The notes beneath the pieces were generated by a model. The model searched no databases and was not told the origin of the DNA. It saw nothing but the letters and a program-made list of their open reading frames with translations. The position numbers were made by a program, and so were the translations under genes. From Glutamicibacter sp. JC586 (lineage in GTDB: Bacteria; Actinomycetota; Actinomycetes; Actinomycetales; Micrococcaceae): a DNA stretch of 64,000 nt. Positions 1 to 8,554 of the stretch are shown piece by piece (the first letter of the stretch is position 1; each line of letters opens with the position of its first letter). The stretch lies in assembly GCF_009805585.1 (NCBI RefSeq), contig NZ_VHIN01000009.1:248001-312000 (forward strand). Reading direction: 5' to 3'.

Positions 1-151
1 CGAAGATCACCGCATGGCCACCGCCGGCGCCTTGCTGGGCCTGGCCGTCGACGGGATTCGAGTCGAAAACATTGCCACCACTGCCAAAACCATGCCCCAA
101 TTCCCCCAACTCTGGGCGCAGATGGTCGACACTTCTAAGGACCGTGGTTAA
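1..151 (+). CDS. aroA: 3' end of EPSP synthase (3-phosphoshikimate 1-carboxyvinyltransferase), partial
   Basis: The frame running from base 2 to the TAA at 149-151 gives the last 49 residues of AroA, the shikimate-pathway enzyme that joins PEP to shikimate-3-phosphate. The family's C-terminal signature is visible: an [12 protein letters not shown]-type helix followed by [12 protein letters not shown]. The 5' part lies outside the window. The stop overlaps the rsgA start (TAATG), so the two genes are probably translationally coupled, and aroA-rsgA adjacency is common in Actinobacteria. Certain apart from the missing N-terminus. Confidence 0.93.
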   Translation, partial: EDHRMATAGALLGLAVDGIRVENIATTAKTMPQFPQLWAQMVDTSKDRG

Positions 152-1242
152 TGCACTACTCAGACTACGACGAATCCTCGGTTCGCGTTCGCCCCAATAA
201 GCGTGGCTCGCGTCCGCGCACCAAGGATCGCCCGGCCTACGACAAGGCGGTTATCGGCCGCATCATTACCGTGGACCGTGGCAGGTATACCGCGATCCTC
301 GATGAGGATACTGCCAACGAACGCATCGTCATCGCCGCCCGAGCCCGCGAGCTGCGTCGTCAGGCGATTGTGCCCGGAGACTTGGTCGCGCTGGTCGGCG
401 ATACTACCGGCAAACCAGATACCTTGGCCCGGCTCGTGCGTATCGAAGAACGCACGACCCTGTTAAGACGCAGCGCCGACGACACCGACGCGACCGAACG
501 AGTTGTGGTGGCCAACGTCGACAAACTGGTGATCGTGGTGGCCGCGGCCAATCCCGAGCCGCGCACCGGCTTCGTTGACCGTGCGTTGGTCGCTGCCTTC
601 GACGCGGGAATCCAGCCGATCTTGTGCGTGACTAAGGCCGATGTGAAGGATCCGGCCGAGTTCCTCGAACACTATGAGGGGCTGGACTTCCCCGTGGTCA
701 TCTCCCGCACTACCACCGAAGAAGCCTCGGGTGTTGACGCACGAGGTGCCGATGGCTCTAGCGCTAGGCTCGATGCGAACGCCCTGGCCGAACTTGAGCA
801 GTTACTCGGCGGATGTGTTTCGGTGGTTCTGGGCCATTCAGGGGTCGGGAAATCTACCTTGGTCAACGCGCTGACCGGGGCAACACGCGCCACCGGGCAC
901 GTCAATGCGGTGACCGGACGCGGACGGCACACCTCTTCGAACGCCCTAGCGCTACGCCTAGGACAGGTACCAGGATCGTGGCTCATCGACACCCCCGGAA
1001 TTCGTTCCTTCGGCCTGGGCCTGGTCGATCCGGATAATATTCTGGCTGCCTTCGAGGATCTGGCACAGATCGCCACCGCATGCCCGCGCGGTTGCACCCA
1101 TGCGGCGGCAGAGGCTGGTTGTGCACTAGAAGCCTGGGCCAAGGATGCCGAGGGTAGCCAACCGGCAAATCGTTTGGCCTCCTACCGCCGGCTAGTGACT
1201 ACCGAGGAAACCACGCACGAAAAGGAGCTCGGCGCACTGTAG
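151..1242 (+). CDS. rsgA: Small-ribosomal-subunit biogenesis GTPase RsgA
   Basis: A circularly permuted GTPase that acts late in 30S subunit maturation in the cytoplasm; its GTPase is stimulated by the ribosome. The G motifs appear in the permuted order: VTKAD (G4) near residue 155, the P-loop GHSGVGKST near residues 227-235, and DTPGIRSF (G3) near 280. A C-terminal zinc knuckle follows (CPRGC, H, then C around residues 311-324). The N-terminal OB-fold region is present, preceded by a basic arginine-rich stretch of about 35 residues. The length of 363 aa is usual for actinobacterial members. The ATG overlaps the aroA stop and hisN follows after 15 bp, so aroA-rsgA-hisN is one likely transcription unit. 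Confidence 0.95.
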   Translation: MHYSDYDESSVRVRPNKRGSRPRTKDRPAYDKAVIGRIITVDRGRYTAILDEDTANERIVIAARARELRRQAIVPGDLVALVGDTTGKPDTLARLVRIEERTTLLRRSADDTDATERVVVANVDKLVIVVAAANPEPRTGFVDRALVAAFDAGIQPILCVTKADVKDPAEFLEHYEGLDFPVVISRTTTEEASGVDARGADGSSARLDANALAELEQLLGGCVSVVLGHSGVGKSTLVNALTGATRATGHVNAVTGRGRHTSSNALALRLGQVPGSWLIDTPGIRSFGLGLVDPDNILAAFEDLAQIATACPRGCTHAAAEAGCALEAWAKDAEGSQPANRLASYRRLVTTEETTHEKELGAL

Positions 1243-1257
1243 GGCGCTGTACACACC

Positions 1258-2061
1258 ATGGCAGAATTTAGCTTGCAGCAAGATCTTGAGTTCGCGTTAG
1301 AACTGGCCGACAAAGTTGACGCACTCACCTTGGCCCGGTACGGCTCCAATGATCTGGTAGTTGAGTCCAAACCGGATATGACACCTGTTTCTGACGCCGA
1401 CCGTGGCGCCGAGCAGCTGATCTTGAACGAACTGGCAAAACACCGACCCGAAGACTCTGTGCTTGGCGAAGAATTTGGCGTGCATGGATCTGGATCACGC
1501 CGCTGGGTGATTGACCCGATCGATGGCACCAAGAACTTTGTGCGCAGGGTCCCGGTCTGGGCTACCTTAATCGCATTGCTCATTGATGACGAGCCGGTGC
1601 TCGGCGTCATCTCCGCTCCCGCCCTGTCCCGACGCTGGCACGCCGCGACGGGTCTGGGTGCCTTTGTCACCGAACCAGGCACCAGCGTGGGCTCAATAAC
1701 CACCCGGGCGATCTCGGTCTCCTCGGTGTCCGAACTCGCCGATTCCTCCTTGGCCTATGCCTCGCTGAGCGGTTGGAAAGAGGCCGGAAAACTCGATGGT
1801 TTCCTGGACCTTTTGGACACCGCTTGGCGCACGCGTGGTTACGGGGACTTTTACTCCTACGCACTACTAGCTGAGGGGGCCGTGGACGCGGCGTTTGAAC
1901 CGGAGCTTGAACTGTACGACATGGCTGCGCTGGTACCGGTAGTCCGCGAAGCTGGCGGTCGCTTCACCTCCGTGGCCGGAGTTGAAGGCTGCCACGGGGG
2001 CAATGCGCTGGCCACCAATGGCAAGTTGCACGAAGCGATCCTGCCCTACCTGAACCGCTAA
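1258..2061 (+). CDS. hisN: Inositol-monophosphatase-family histidinol-phosphatase
   Basis: A 267-aa Mg2+/Li+-dependent phosphatase of the IMPase fold. The metal-binding motifs are visible: GEEFG near residue 75, DPIDGTKNF near residues 86-94 and the C-terminal LYDMAAL block near residue 220. In Actinobacteria the copy beside rsgA/aroA corresponds to the HisN type that dephosphorylates L-histidinol phosphate in histidine synthesis; this substrate is inferred from context, and the fold alone would also allow inositol phosphate. The ATG at 1258 gives a normal N-terminus. The stop overlaps the start of the next gene (TAATG), so the regulator downstream is probably co-translated. Confidence 0.85.
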   Translation: MAEFSLQQDLEFALELADKVDALTLARYGSNDLVVESKPDMTPVSDADRGAEQLILNELAKHRPEDSVLGEEFGVHGSGSRRWVIDPIDGTKNFVRRVPVWATLIALLIDDEPVLGVISAPALSRRWHAATGLGAFVTEPGTSVGSITTRAISVSSVSELADSSLAYASLSGWKEAGKLDGFLDLLDTAWRTRGYGDFYSYALLAEGAVDAAFEPELELYDMAALVPVVREAGGRFTSVAGVEGCHGGNALATNGKLHEAILPYLNR

Positions 2062-2696
2062 TGAGCGTCCCGAGCCCCGCTGGACCGCTGACCACCAGCG
2101 AAGAAGACTACCTCAAGGCGATCTACACCCTCACCGAATGGGATGACGCTGAAGTCAGCACCGGCATCCTCGCCGACCAGTTGGGCCTATCCCCTGCCTC
2201 GGTGACCTCCATGGTGCAAAAGTTAGCCGGAAAAAACTTGGTGGAGCACATCCCGCGCAAGTCAGTCTCGCTCAGTGCCACCGGCCGGCGTGAAGCCCTA
2301 CGTATGGTTCGGCGGCATCGGCTGTTGGAGACCTTTCTTCGCGACGAGCTGAGCTACGGCTGGGACGAGGTCCACGACGAGGCCGAAGCCCTTGAGCATA
2401 CGGTCACCGATCGATTTATCGATGCGCTCGACGCGCGCCTAGGACATCCGGTTCGTGACCCGCATGGAGATGCCATTCCAGGCCCCGATGGCAGCATCCC
2501 GGTCTCCCAAGCGATCCGTCTGGACCGTTTTGGCGGACGTAAGGCCATCATCGACCGGATCAGCGACGAAGATCCGCAGTTCCTGCGACGAGCTGCTGCA
2601 CAAGGGTTAGTGCCAGGAGCGGCCATAACACTTCCTCACCAATTGGACTATATCGAAGCCTCATTGATCTGGGTCCACGACGTGACGGGGGCGTGA
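2061..2696 (+). CDS. DtxR/MntR-family metal-dependent transcriptional regulator
   Basis: A 211-aa protein with the DtxR layout. A winged helix sits near residues 10-70 (SEEDYLKAIY opening, recognition region LGLSPASVTSMVQKLAGKNLV), followed by the metal-binding dimerisation domain (RRHRLLETFL, H-rich segment HDEAEALEH near residues 105-115) and an SH3-like/FeoA-like C-terminal part. Members bind Mn2+ or Fe2+ and then repress uptake genes. No metal transporter lies beside it in this window, so its regulon cannot be read here. The start is fixed by the TAATG overlap with hisN. MntR-like is favoured over IdeR only by general resemblance. Confidence 0.88.
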   Translation: MSVPSPAGPLTTSEEDYLKAIYTLTEWDDAEVSTGILADQLGLSPASVTSMVQKLAGKNLVEHIPRKSVSLSATGRREALRMVRRHRLLETFLRDELSYGWDEVHDEAEALEHTVTDRFIDALDARLGHPVRDPHGDAIPGPDGSIPVSQAIRLDRFGGRKAIIDRISDEDPQFLRRAAAQGLVPGAAITLPHQLDYIEASLIWVHDVTGA

Positions 2697-2703
2697 AACA
2701 CGG

Positions 2704-3141
2704 TTGAGTTCCCCATTGCACAAATTCAGGCCAACATTCCTGCTGGTCGATATCGTACTGGTCTTTGTTGGCGGAACCTTGGGTACTGCCAGCCGGCTGG
2801 GCATCAGCCGGTTACAACCGGCGAATTTTTCTGTTCCCGTAGCGGTATTCTCGATCAATGTTCTTGGAGCGCTTGCCTTGGGCTGGCTACTAACGACGCT
2901 CTCTTCATCGGCGAGCCAAACCCCGAGACGACACAAAATTCGCCTCTTGCTGGGCACCGGATTCCTGGGCGGTTTTACCACCTATAGTGCCTTGGCCACC
3001 GACAGCATGTTGCTAATTGCACGTGGCTCAGCCCTGGCCGGCGTGGGCTACGCCCTAGCAACGGTCATCATCGGCGCGCTAGCAACCTGGTGCGGAATGT
3101 TACTTGGCACCAAAGTTGGCCCATCGAAGCCGGTGAAGTGA
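2704..3141 (+). CDS. crcB: Fluoride efflux channel CrcB/Fluc, first copy
   Basis: A 145-aa integral membrane protein with four hydrophobic segments and the Fluc signatures GGTLGTASRLG near residues 22-32 and GFLGGFTTYSAL near residues 87-98. Fluc channels export fluoride as antiparallel dimers. The start is a TTG at 2704, 7 bases after the upstream stop and preceded by a G-rich stretch that can act as an SD; no ATG or GTG gives a full first helix. It is followed at once by a second, shorter crcB, the arrangement known for heterodimeric Fluc pairs in Gram-positive bacteria. No fluoride riboswitch was recognised upstream. Confidence 0.88.
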   Translation: MSSPLHKFRPTFLLVDIVLVFVGGTLGTASRLGISRLQPANFSVPVAVFSINVLGALALGWLLTTLSSSASQTPRRHKIRLLLGTGFLGGFTTYSALATDSMLLIARGSALAGVGYALATVIIGALATWCGMLLGTKVGPSKPVK

Positions 3142-3142
3142 T

Positions 3143-3526
3143 ATGCAGCTAGATCTGACGCTATTTCTCATCATCGCCCTGTGCGGTGGAGCTGGCGCAG
3201 TACTGCGTTTGATCGCCGACACGTTGATTGCAGCGCGGTTCGGTTCCCGCATGCCGTGGGGCACCATCACGATCAATCTTTCGGGGTCCTTCGCCTTGGG
3301 GCTGTTCACCGGATTCTTTGCGAACAGTGTGCCAAATCAAGCTTGGCTTCTGGCTATCGGCACCGGGCTGCTAGGCGGTTATACGACCTTCTCCACCGCG
3401 AGCTTTGACACCGTGCGCCTGCTAAAAGAAGGTCGTGCACTGGCTAGCTTGGCTAACGCTATGGGGACTCTAGTGGGAGCAATTATCGCAGCCTACCTAG
3501 GCTTTTTGCTCGCCACTGGATTTTAG
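3143..3526 (+). CDS. crcB: Fluoride efflux channel CrcB/Fluc, second copy
   Basis: A 127-aa paralogue of the preceding gene with the same features: GGAGAVLRLIADTL at the N-terminus, NLSGSFALGLFTG near residues 45-57 and GLLGGYTTFSTASFD near residues 75-89. Four membrane segments fill the protein. It starts one base after the stop of the first crcB, so the two are surely co-transcribed and probably translated as a pair. The 3' end overlaps by 4 bp the convergent DUF2568 gene. Both copies keep the conserved TTY/TTF and Asn positions, so neither looks degenerate. Confidence 0.88.
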   Translation: MQLDLTLFLIIALCGGAGAVLRLIADTLIAARFGSRMPWGTITINLSGSFALGLFTGFFANSVPNQAWLLAIGTGLLGGYTTFSTASFDTVRLLKEGRALASLANAMGTLVGAIIAAYLGFLLATGF

Positions 3527-3996
3527 CGGGCAGCCCGGCGCCCCTTGGGAGCACTCGAGTTGTCTCGTTGAACCGACTGCTTCGCGGCTTTGGGGGTACG
3601 GTCATGCGGAACTGCTTGACCACCGGTAGCAAGGACCAGGATGGCGCTAATACCGGTCAGTGCCAGCATCGCGATCGCCCAGTTCTGTGACTGGTCGGTA
3701 AAGGCGTGGTCAATACTCAGCCATAGTGTGTAAGCTCCGCCGAGGTAGATCAGATGGATCAACAACATTCGGGTACGAAGTCTGAATTTGACGGTAGCTT
3801 TCGGCGAAAAGAAGATCGCCCAGATGACCAGCAGTGGAATAACAACGACCAAAATCGCTGGCACTGTTGGCCAAGGGATGAATGCGATAGCGGCCAAAGC
3901 TGCAGCAAAAAGCAAGCCAACTTCGAGGAGGAAAGCCACGACTGCATAGACTGCTGAAAGGATAGGCGACACCCGCTGGGAACTGTTTTTACCCAT
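3523..3996 (-). CDS. YrdB-like DUF2568 membrane protein
   Basis: A 157-aa protein with four predicted membrane helices (around residues 15-40, 42-65, 80-98 and 108-127) and a basic, Ser/Ala-rich cytoplasmic tail ending in RRAAR. The motif WAIFFSPKA between helices 2 and 3 matches the conserved W-x-F-x-x-PKA of DUF2568/YrdB proteins. The function of that family is unknown. It is convergent with crcB, sharing 4 bp at the stops, and nothing links it functionally to fluoride. The family assignment is by eye and fairly likely; that it is a membrane protein is certain. Confidence 0.65.
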   Translation of the reverse strand: MGKNSSQRVSPILSAVYAVVAFLLEVGLLFAAALAAIAFIPWPTVPAILVVVIPLLVIWAIFFSPKATVKFRLRTRMLLIHLIYLGGAYTLWLSIDHAFTDQSQNWAIAMLALTGISAILVLATGGQAVPHDRTPKAAKQSVQRDNSSAPKGRRAAR

Positions 3997-4178
3997 CGAC
4001 TCTTATCTCACTCCAATTCTGCACAGTCCGTGGCATGAAAATCTTCGACTTTCATCTCAAGTCTATGTGTAAATGCTCCTAGCCGCGAATAGGCTCGCAA
4101 ACTTTGCGCCGTGTTTACTGACGGTGCAGTAGTATCCAACCGGGCGACATCTCACGTTGATGCAAGGTCTCCAACGCA

Positions 4179-4221
4179 CAAAAAAGCTCCGGAACCAGGT
4201 ACGAAACCTAATTCCGGAGCT
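4179..4221 (-). terminator. Rho-independent terminator of ssrA
   Basis: On the minus strand a 10-bp perfect stem (AGCTCCGGAA / TTCCGGAGCT, 17-nt loop) is followed directly by a run of T residues. It lies 9 bases past the tmRNA 3' end, the standard position. Confidence 0.9.
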
Positions 4222-4229
4222 CAAATATG

Positions 4230-4595
4230 TGGAGATGGGGAGAATTGAACTCCCGTCCGATGTGGTGTTGCCAGGTCTTCTCCGGGCGCAGTTTGCTACG
4301 GAATTTCTCTGCCCCAACCATCACGCAAACATGTGGTTGATCCGGGCACAGTTACCTAAATATGTACCCAACAGCGGTAACAACCGCTGGATACAGTGGC
4401 TATCTAAATGACGTTAGGATCAGAGGCAATAGCAACCTCTGGCTAACGGACTGTCTGGCTGCTTAGGCAGCGAGAGCGAAGTCAGTGCGCTTTGATTCGG
4501 CACTTATTGTTTTGCAAAGAGCGTTTACGAGATAACTTTGCATCCTCGGCCCGCTTCATCTGTCGCGACTCACACCGTCGAAACCGATCATCCCC
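4230..4595 (-). ncRNA. ssrA: Transfer-messenger RNA (tmRNA, ssrA)
   Basis: A 366-nt tmRNA read on the minus strand. The 5' end GGGGATG pairs with the 3' end CATCTCC to form the acceptor stem. The conserved GGTTTCGAC block follows the 5' end, and the 3' end carries the T-arm with the GGTTC-like GAGTTCAATTC. The 3' CCA is not encoded (ACAT follows the discriminator A) and must be added. The tag reading frame sits at 4463-4501. tmRNA with SmpB, encoded 120 bp away on the same strand, frees stalled ribosomes and tags the unfinished protein for proteolysis. A terminator follows at 4179-4221 and a promoter-like element lies at 4655-4684. Confidence 0.96.
4463..4501 (-). other. tmRNA proteolysis-tag reading frame
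   Basis: Within ssrA the resume codon GCC opens a 12-codon frame reading AESKRTDFALAA, then TAA. The ALAA ending is the usual degron recognised by ClpXP-type proteases. The first Ala may be charged on tmRNA or decoded as the first mRNA codon, depending on how the resume site is counted. Confidence 0.88.
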
Positions 4596-4654
4596 GTATT
4601 TTGTTGTCAGTCCCAGTTTCCCAGGTACAACCACGCTCGAAAGCGTGTTTATCC

Positions 4655-4684
4655 ATCATAGCGCATCCCCTAGGACTAACCCAA
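4655..4684 (-). promoter_or_regulatory. Probable ssrA promoter
   Basis: On the minus strand TTGGGT (-35) and TATGAT (-10) are 18 bp apart, about 60 bp upstream of the mature tmRNA 5' end. The leader between them contains a small hairpin (CACGCTTTCGAGCGTG), consistent with a precursor trimmed by RNase P. The prediction rests on hexamer match only. Confidence 0.5.
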
Positions 4685-4714
4685 AGTAAGATGCGCCACA
4701 ATTTAGCCTTTTAG

Positions 4715-5188
4715 CTAGCCGCGATTACGTTCACGCATGGCGCGCAATGCTTCACGATTATCTTGCTGCTCACGCAGGGTCTGACGCTTGTCATACTCGC
4801 GCTTACCCCGAGCGACACCGATTTCGATCTTTGCTCGACCTGACTTGAAGTAGAGGCTCAACGGCACGATGGTCAGACCTGCTTCGCCAATCTTGCGCTC
4901 AATCTTCACCAACTCTTGACGGTGCAACAGAAGTTTGCGGCGTCGTCGTGCGGCATGATTGGTCCACGATCCATTGAGGTACTCGGGGATATAGACGTTC
5001 TCGATATAAAGCTCGCCACGGTAGAACTGGCCAAAGCCGTCTACTAGCGAGGCTTTACCTTCGCGTAGTGACTTTACTTCGGTGCCGCTAAGCACCATGC
5101 CAGCTTCGAAGGTATCGAGGATTTCGAAATCGTGGCGCGCTTTGCGATTACTCGCAATGACCCGATCTTCTTGATTCTTCTTAGCCAC
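4715..5188 (-). CDS. smpB: SsrA-binding protein SmpB
   Basis: A 157-aa beta-barrel RNA-binding protein that carries tmRNA to stalled ribosomes. Family landmarks are present: [17 protein letters not shown] near residues 14-30, [14 protein letters not shown] near residues 35-48, ENVYIPEY, and the basic tail [14 protein letters not shown], which fits the empty mRNA channel. The size matches actinobacterial SmpB. It lies between the M23 hydrolase gene (54 bp upstream) and ssrA on the same strand; ftsE-ftsX-hydrolase-smpB is a recurrent actinobacterial order. Confidence 0.96.
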   Translation of the reverse strand: MAKKNQEDRVIASNRKARHDFEILDTFEAGMVLSGTEVKSLREGKASLVDGFGQFYRGELYIENVYIPEYLNGSWTNHAARRRRKLLLHRQELVKIERKIGEAGLTIVPLSLYFKSGRAKIEIGVARGKREYDKRQTLREQQDNREALRAMRERNRG

Positions 5189-5242
5189 GTTACTCCTTGC
5201 ATGTCGTGGGCGGACTCCCGCGCACAGACTACAAGTCTAGCG

Positions 5243-6676
5243 CTAGAGAAGTCCCAATGGGTTCACGGCCTCACCATTTACTACGGTTTCAAAGTGCAGG
5301 TGACATCCGGTCGAGTTACCGGTGGTCCCGACATAACCGATGACCTGCCCCTGCTTCACATGCTGGCCAACACTAACTGCGACCCGAGACATGTGGTGGT
5401 ATCCAGTGGCCAGAGCCTTACCGTTGACAATGCCATGGGAAATGATGACCTTGTTGCCTGCGGTTCCACCCCAACCGGCTGTCCAAACTTCACCGTCAGC
5501 CGCAGCTGTAATCGGCGCTCCGCACTGACCGCCAAAGCCCCAGTCAATTCCGGCGTGCACATAACCACCGCGTCCGCCGTAATCAATAGTACCGGCAGGG
5601 GTTGGACGGAATCCGAAGCTCGAAGTCAGGTTGTTGGAAGTCGTTGGCTTAACCAAGCCCCAAGCGCTGGATCCCGCTGATTGGCTCGCTGTCGGTTCTT
5701 CGACAGGAGCAGGTACGAAGGCCTTCTTCTTATAAGCCTTCTTCTTCGCGGCCGCTTCCTCTGCCAGTCGCTTCTGTTCAGCTTCATAGGCAGCCTTGCG
5801 CTTAGCTTCAGCCTCAGCAGCCTTACGCTTACGCTCAGCTTCTTCTCGCAACAGACGCTCTTGGCGTTCCTTGATGTCGGACTTTACCTGAGCGTATTCC
5901 TTTTGCTGCGCGGCTAGCTTCGCTTGAATCTGTGGCTTCTTGGCTTCGAGTTCAGCACCTAATTTTTCGGTACTGGCGACCAATGCGTCCAGTTCGTTCT
6001 TCGCGTTCTGAGCCTGATTGCGTGCATTTTGCTCTTGGGCTAGCGCATCTTCAGCTTGTGACTTAAGTGAAGAAATTTCCTTCTCTACAGCATTCAAACG
6101 AAGCTTATTGTTTTCGTTATTTGCCTGTTCTTGAGCCAAATCGTTATAAGTGTTGCTCTGCGCTTCCATCGCACGATTGGCAAGATCCAGCCCATCAGCC
6201 ATTTGCTGAGTTGAATCCATGTTCAGGATCATGTCCAGGCCGCTAGAGACACCTCCACGCTTATAAGCTTCGGAGGCAATTGAAGCCATCGCAGCTTTTG
6301 CTTCGGAGATCTTTTTAGCGTTTTTCTCAATCTCGGCGGTCACCTGATCACGAGTCGATTGAGCAGCGATCAATCGATCGTTCAGGTCCGCAAGTGCGGA
6401 CTGTGCATTGGCGACGCGGCTTTGTGCGTCAGCCAATGCCTGTTCAGCTGCGGGAACTTGAGCCTGCTGATCACGCAACTTTTGGTCGGTCGCCTGAATA
6501 TCGGAATCCAAGAATTCCATATCCTGCTCCAGGTTGTTGATATTGCCTTCAACCTGAGTCTTTTTATCGTCAAGATCATCTGCGACAACTATGCCTGCTG
6601 GCAACGTTAAAGCGAGAGCCATTGCCCCACCGATGGTGGCGCGCAAGAACTTACTACGCACTGCGTTGGACAGCAT
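5243..6676 (-). CDS. Secreted coiled-coil M23 (LytM) murein hydrolase, EnvC-like
   Basis: A 477-aa exported protein. Residues 1-32 form a signal peptide ending near VVADD. Residues 35-330 are a long Ala/Gln/Lys/Glu-rich coiled coil, most basic near 270-325, and residues 355-477 are an M23 peptidase domain. The zinc ligands are visible as HAGID near residue 374 and HLHFE near 460, with the intermediate HH pair near 423, so the domain should be catalytically competent. Coiled coil plus LytM is the EnvC architecture that receives a signal from FtsEX; ftsX and ftsE lie immediately upstream on the same strand. In mycobacteria RipC fills this slot; using an M23 enzyme here is an inference from position. 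Confidence 0.85.
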   Translation of the reverse strand: MLSNAVRSKFLRATIGGAMALALTLPAGIVVADDLDDKKTQVEGNINNLEQDMEFLDSDIQATDQKLRDQQAQVPAAEQALADAQSRVANAQSALADLNDRLIAAQSTRDQVTAEIEKNAKKISEAKAAMASIASEAYKRGGVSSGLDMILNMDSTQQMADGLDLANRAMEAQSNTYNDLAQEQANNENNKLRLNAVEKEISSLKSQAEDALAQEQNARNQAQNAKNELDALVASTEKLGAELEAKKPQIQAKLAAQQKEYAQVKSDIKERQERLLREEAERKRKAAEAEAKRKAAYEAEQKRLAEEAAAKKKAYKKKAFVPAPVEEPTASQSAGSSAWGLVKPTTSNNLTSSFGFRPTPAGTIDYGGRGGYVHAGIDWGFGGQCGAPITAAADGEVWTAGWGGTAGNKVIISHGIVNGKALATGYHHMSRVAVSVGQHVKQGQVIGYVGTTGNSTGCHLHFETVVNGEAVNPLGLL

Positions 6677-6731
6677 GTGGCTCCTTTAAGAAAGTTATCG
6701 TGCTACTAGTTCACCGAAGTTGAGTGTTCGA

Positions 6732-7646
6732 TCAAACCTTCAGGTAACGCTTCAACGTTACCACTGATGAAATTGTGGCCAAAACGATACCAATAATCAA
6801 GAGGACTGGCGCAACTAGCCAAACTTCATTGGTGGAGATGAATGCAACTCCTACGTTTTCGCTAGCCAGCTTGTCTTCAACGAGGAACTTCAGCAAAAGC
6901 CACAATGTTCCAGAAGCGAGAACGCCACCGATCAACGATGCGATGACTCCCTCGATGATGAAAGGTAACTGAATCGTTGCCTTAGAAGCACCGACCAACC
7001 GCATGATTGTGGTCTCGAGGCGTCGATGCATGGCCGATAGCTGAATGGTTGTTCCTGTGAGCAAGACAGCACAAACAATCATCACAATTGCGACTACCGC
7101 TGCAGCAGCCGAAGCAACCCGAACCAGTTGGAACACCTTTTCCAAGAGTTCTCGCTGGTCTACGACGGAGTCGACGCCACCGACGGTGGAGAGAGCTTCG
7201 TTGATGACCGGGTACTTCTCCGGATCGACAAGTGCGACGCGGTAAGATTCGGGCAATTGATCGGGAGTGATCTGATCGACTAGCGAAGAGTTCTTGTATT
7301 GGTCCAAGAAGTTCTTGTAAGCCTGATCCTTAGACTCATAGGCGTACTCCTTGATATAAGGAGCAAGCTGTTCAGACTTAAGTACCTTTTCAATGTTTTG
7401 ACGCTGGGCGTCAGTCACTTCGTTGCCAGCACAGTTTTTTGAAGAACTGGAATCGTCACAGAGGTAGACGGCTACCTCCATCCGGTCGTACCAATAGCCC
7501 TTCATCTGATTGATCTGTAACTGCAGGAGCGCCGAAGCACCGACGAAGGTCAACGACACGAAAGTCACCAACACCACAGAAACGACCATAACGACGTTTT
7601 GGCGAAGACCCTTAGCTGCCTCGCGAAGAATAAATCCTAGTTTCAC
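6732..7646 (-). CDS. ftsX: Cell-division ABC transporter permease FtsX
   Basis: A 304-aa membrane protein with the FtsX topology: one N-terminal helix (residues 17-42), an extracytoplasmic domain of about 120 residues containing two cysteines near residues 64 and 73 that could form a disulfide, then three more helices (around 175-200, 225-250 and 275-297). FtsX couples ATP hydrolysis by FtsE to activation of a periseptal wall hydrolase. Its start overlaps the ftsE stop by 4 bp. The M23 protein encoded 55 bp downstream is the obvious partner. Confidence 0.93.
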   Translation of the reverse strand: MKLGFILREAAKGLRQNVVMVVSVVLVTFVSLTFVGASALLQLQINQMKGYWYDRMEVAVYLCDDSSSSKNCAGNEVTDAQRQNIEKVLKSEQLAPYIKEYAYESKDQAYKNFLDQYKNSSLVDQITPDQLPESYRVALVDPEKYPVINEALSTVGGVDSVVDQRELLEKVFQLVRVASAAAAVVAIVMIVCAVLLTGTTIQLSAMHRRLETTIMRLVGASKATIQLPFIIEGVIASLIGGVLASGTLWLLLKFLVEDKLASENVGVAFISTNEVWLVAPVLLIIGIVLATISSVVTLKRYLKV

Positions 7647-8440
7647 TGATCCTCGTCCTTCTGGTTCTCAGTAAACTGCGATTCTTCATCATGCTCCACC
7701 GCAGAATCACCCAAGAGCAGCTCACGTGAACCGTCCTGATTCACCACTGTGGTCATCGGCGTGTACTGACCTTCAATCTCATCACGGATAACCTGTCCGC
7801 GCTGCAGTTCAATTACTCGGTGGCGATATTCACTAACAAGTTCATGTGCGTGTGTAGCCATCAAAACGGTCGTACCGTTCTGATTAATGCGGTTAAGGAC
7901 GTTCATGACCTCAATGCTGTTCTTGCGATCGAGGTTACCGGTGGGCTCATCCGCCAAAAGAATTGATGGTCGGTTCACGATAGCGCGTGCGATACCAACG
8001 CGTTGCTGTTCGCCACCGGAAAGTTCGGTAGGTTTACGGCGCGCCTTGTCTTCAAGCCCTACAAGCTTGAGCGCATCTGGCACACGTTCGCGAATCTGCG
8101 CACGCGAAGCACCGATGACCTCCATCGCAAAAGCAACATTGTCAAAGACAGTGCGTTCGCGCAATAGGCGGAAATCCTGGAATACGAAGCCAATATCGCG
8201 GCGTAACTTTGGAACACGATGACTAGGTATGCGGTTGAGGTTTTGCCCTGCCACATACACAGCGCCACCAGTGGACCGCTTTTCGCGTAGCACCAAGCTG
8301 AGGAACGTCGACTTTCCGGAACCGGATTCACCGACAAGGAAGGCGAACTCGCCACGGTTAATCTCGATGTTTATGTCATCCAGAGCAACGTTCTGCTGCT
8401 TTGGCTCGTAAACCATCGAGACATTTTCGAATTTAATCAT
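7643..8440 (-). CDS. ftsE: Cell-division ATP-binding protein FtsE
   Basis: An ABC ATPase with Walker [10 protein letters not shown] at residues 37-45, signature LSGGEQQRV near residues 139-147, Walker [13 protein letters not shown] near residues 159-170 and the switch His in ATHAHEL. Residues 1-222 are the whole FtsE core. The remaining 40 or so residues form an acidic, glutamate-rich tail beyond the usual length of about 225-230. It is the ATPase of FtsEX and works with FtsX in septal peptidoglycan hydrolysis. The ATG at 8438-8440 is the first in frame after a possible promoter at 8477-8505. Confidence 0.94.
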   Translation of the reverse strand: MIKFENVSMVYEPKQQNVALDDINIEINRGEFAFLVGESGSGKSTFLSLVLREKRSTGGAVYVAGQNLNRIPSHRVPKLRRDIGFVFQDFRLLRERTVFDNVAFAMEVIGASRAQIRERVPDALKLVGLEDKARRKPTELSGGEQQRVGIARAIVNRPSILLADEPTGNLDRKNSIEVMNVLNRINQNGTTVLMATHAHELVSEYRHRVIELQRGQVIRDEIEGQYTPMTTVVNQDGSRELLLGDSAVEHDEESQFTENQKDEDQ

Positions 8441-8476
8441 GTCTTCAATCGTTAGTTTTCGTCGGGGCGCGACCCA

Positions 8477-8505
8477 CGAATACCAATCTCGAGATCAAAC
8501 GTCAA
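8477..8505 (-). promoter_or_regulatory. Possible ftsE promoter
   Basis: On the minus strand TTGACG and TATTCG are separated by 17 bp, 36 bp ahead of the ftsE ATG. The -35 is good; the -10 matches the consensus only in its first half. It suggests ftsEX-M23-smpB can be transcribed independently of prfB. Confidence 0.35.
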
Positions 8506-8554
8506 TAGATGCGCCAATGTTCCACACACTATCGGTGCAGTCAGTAGAACGCGC

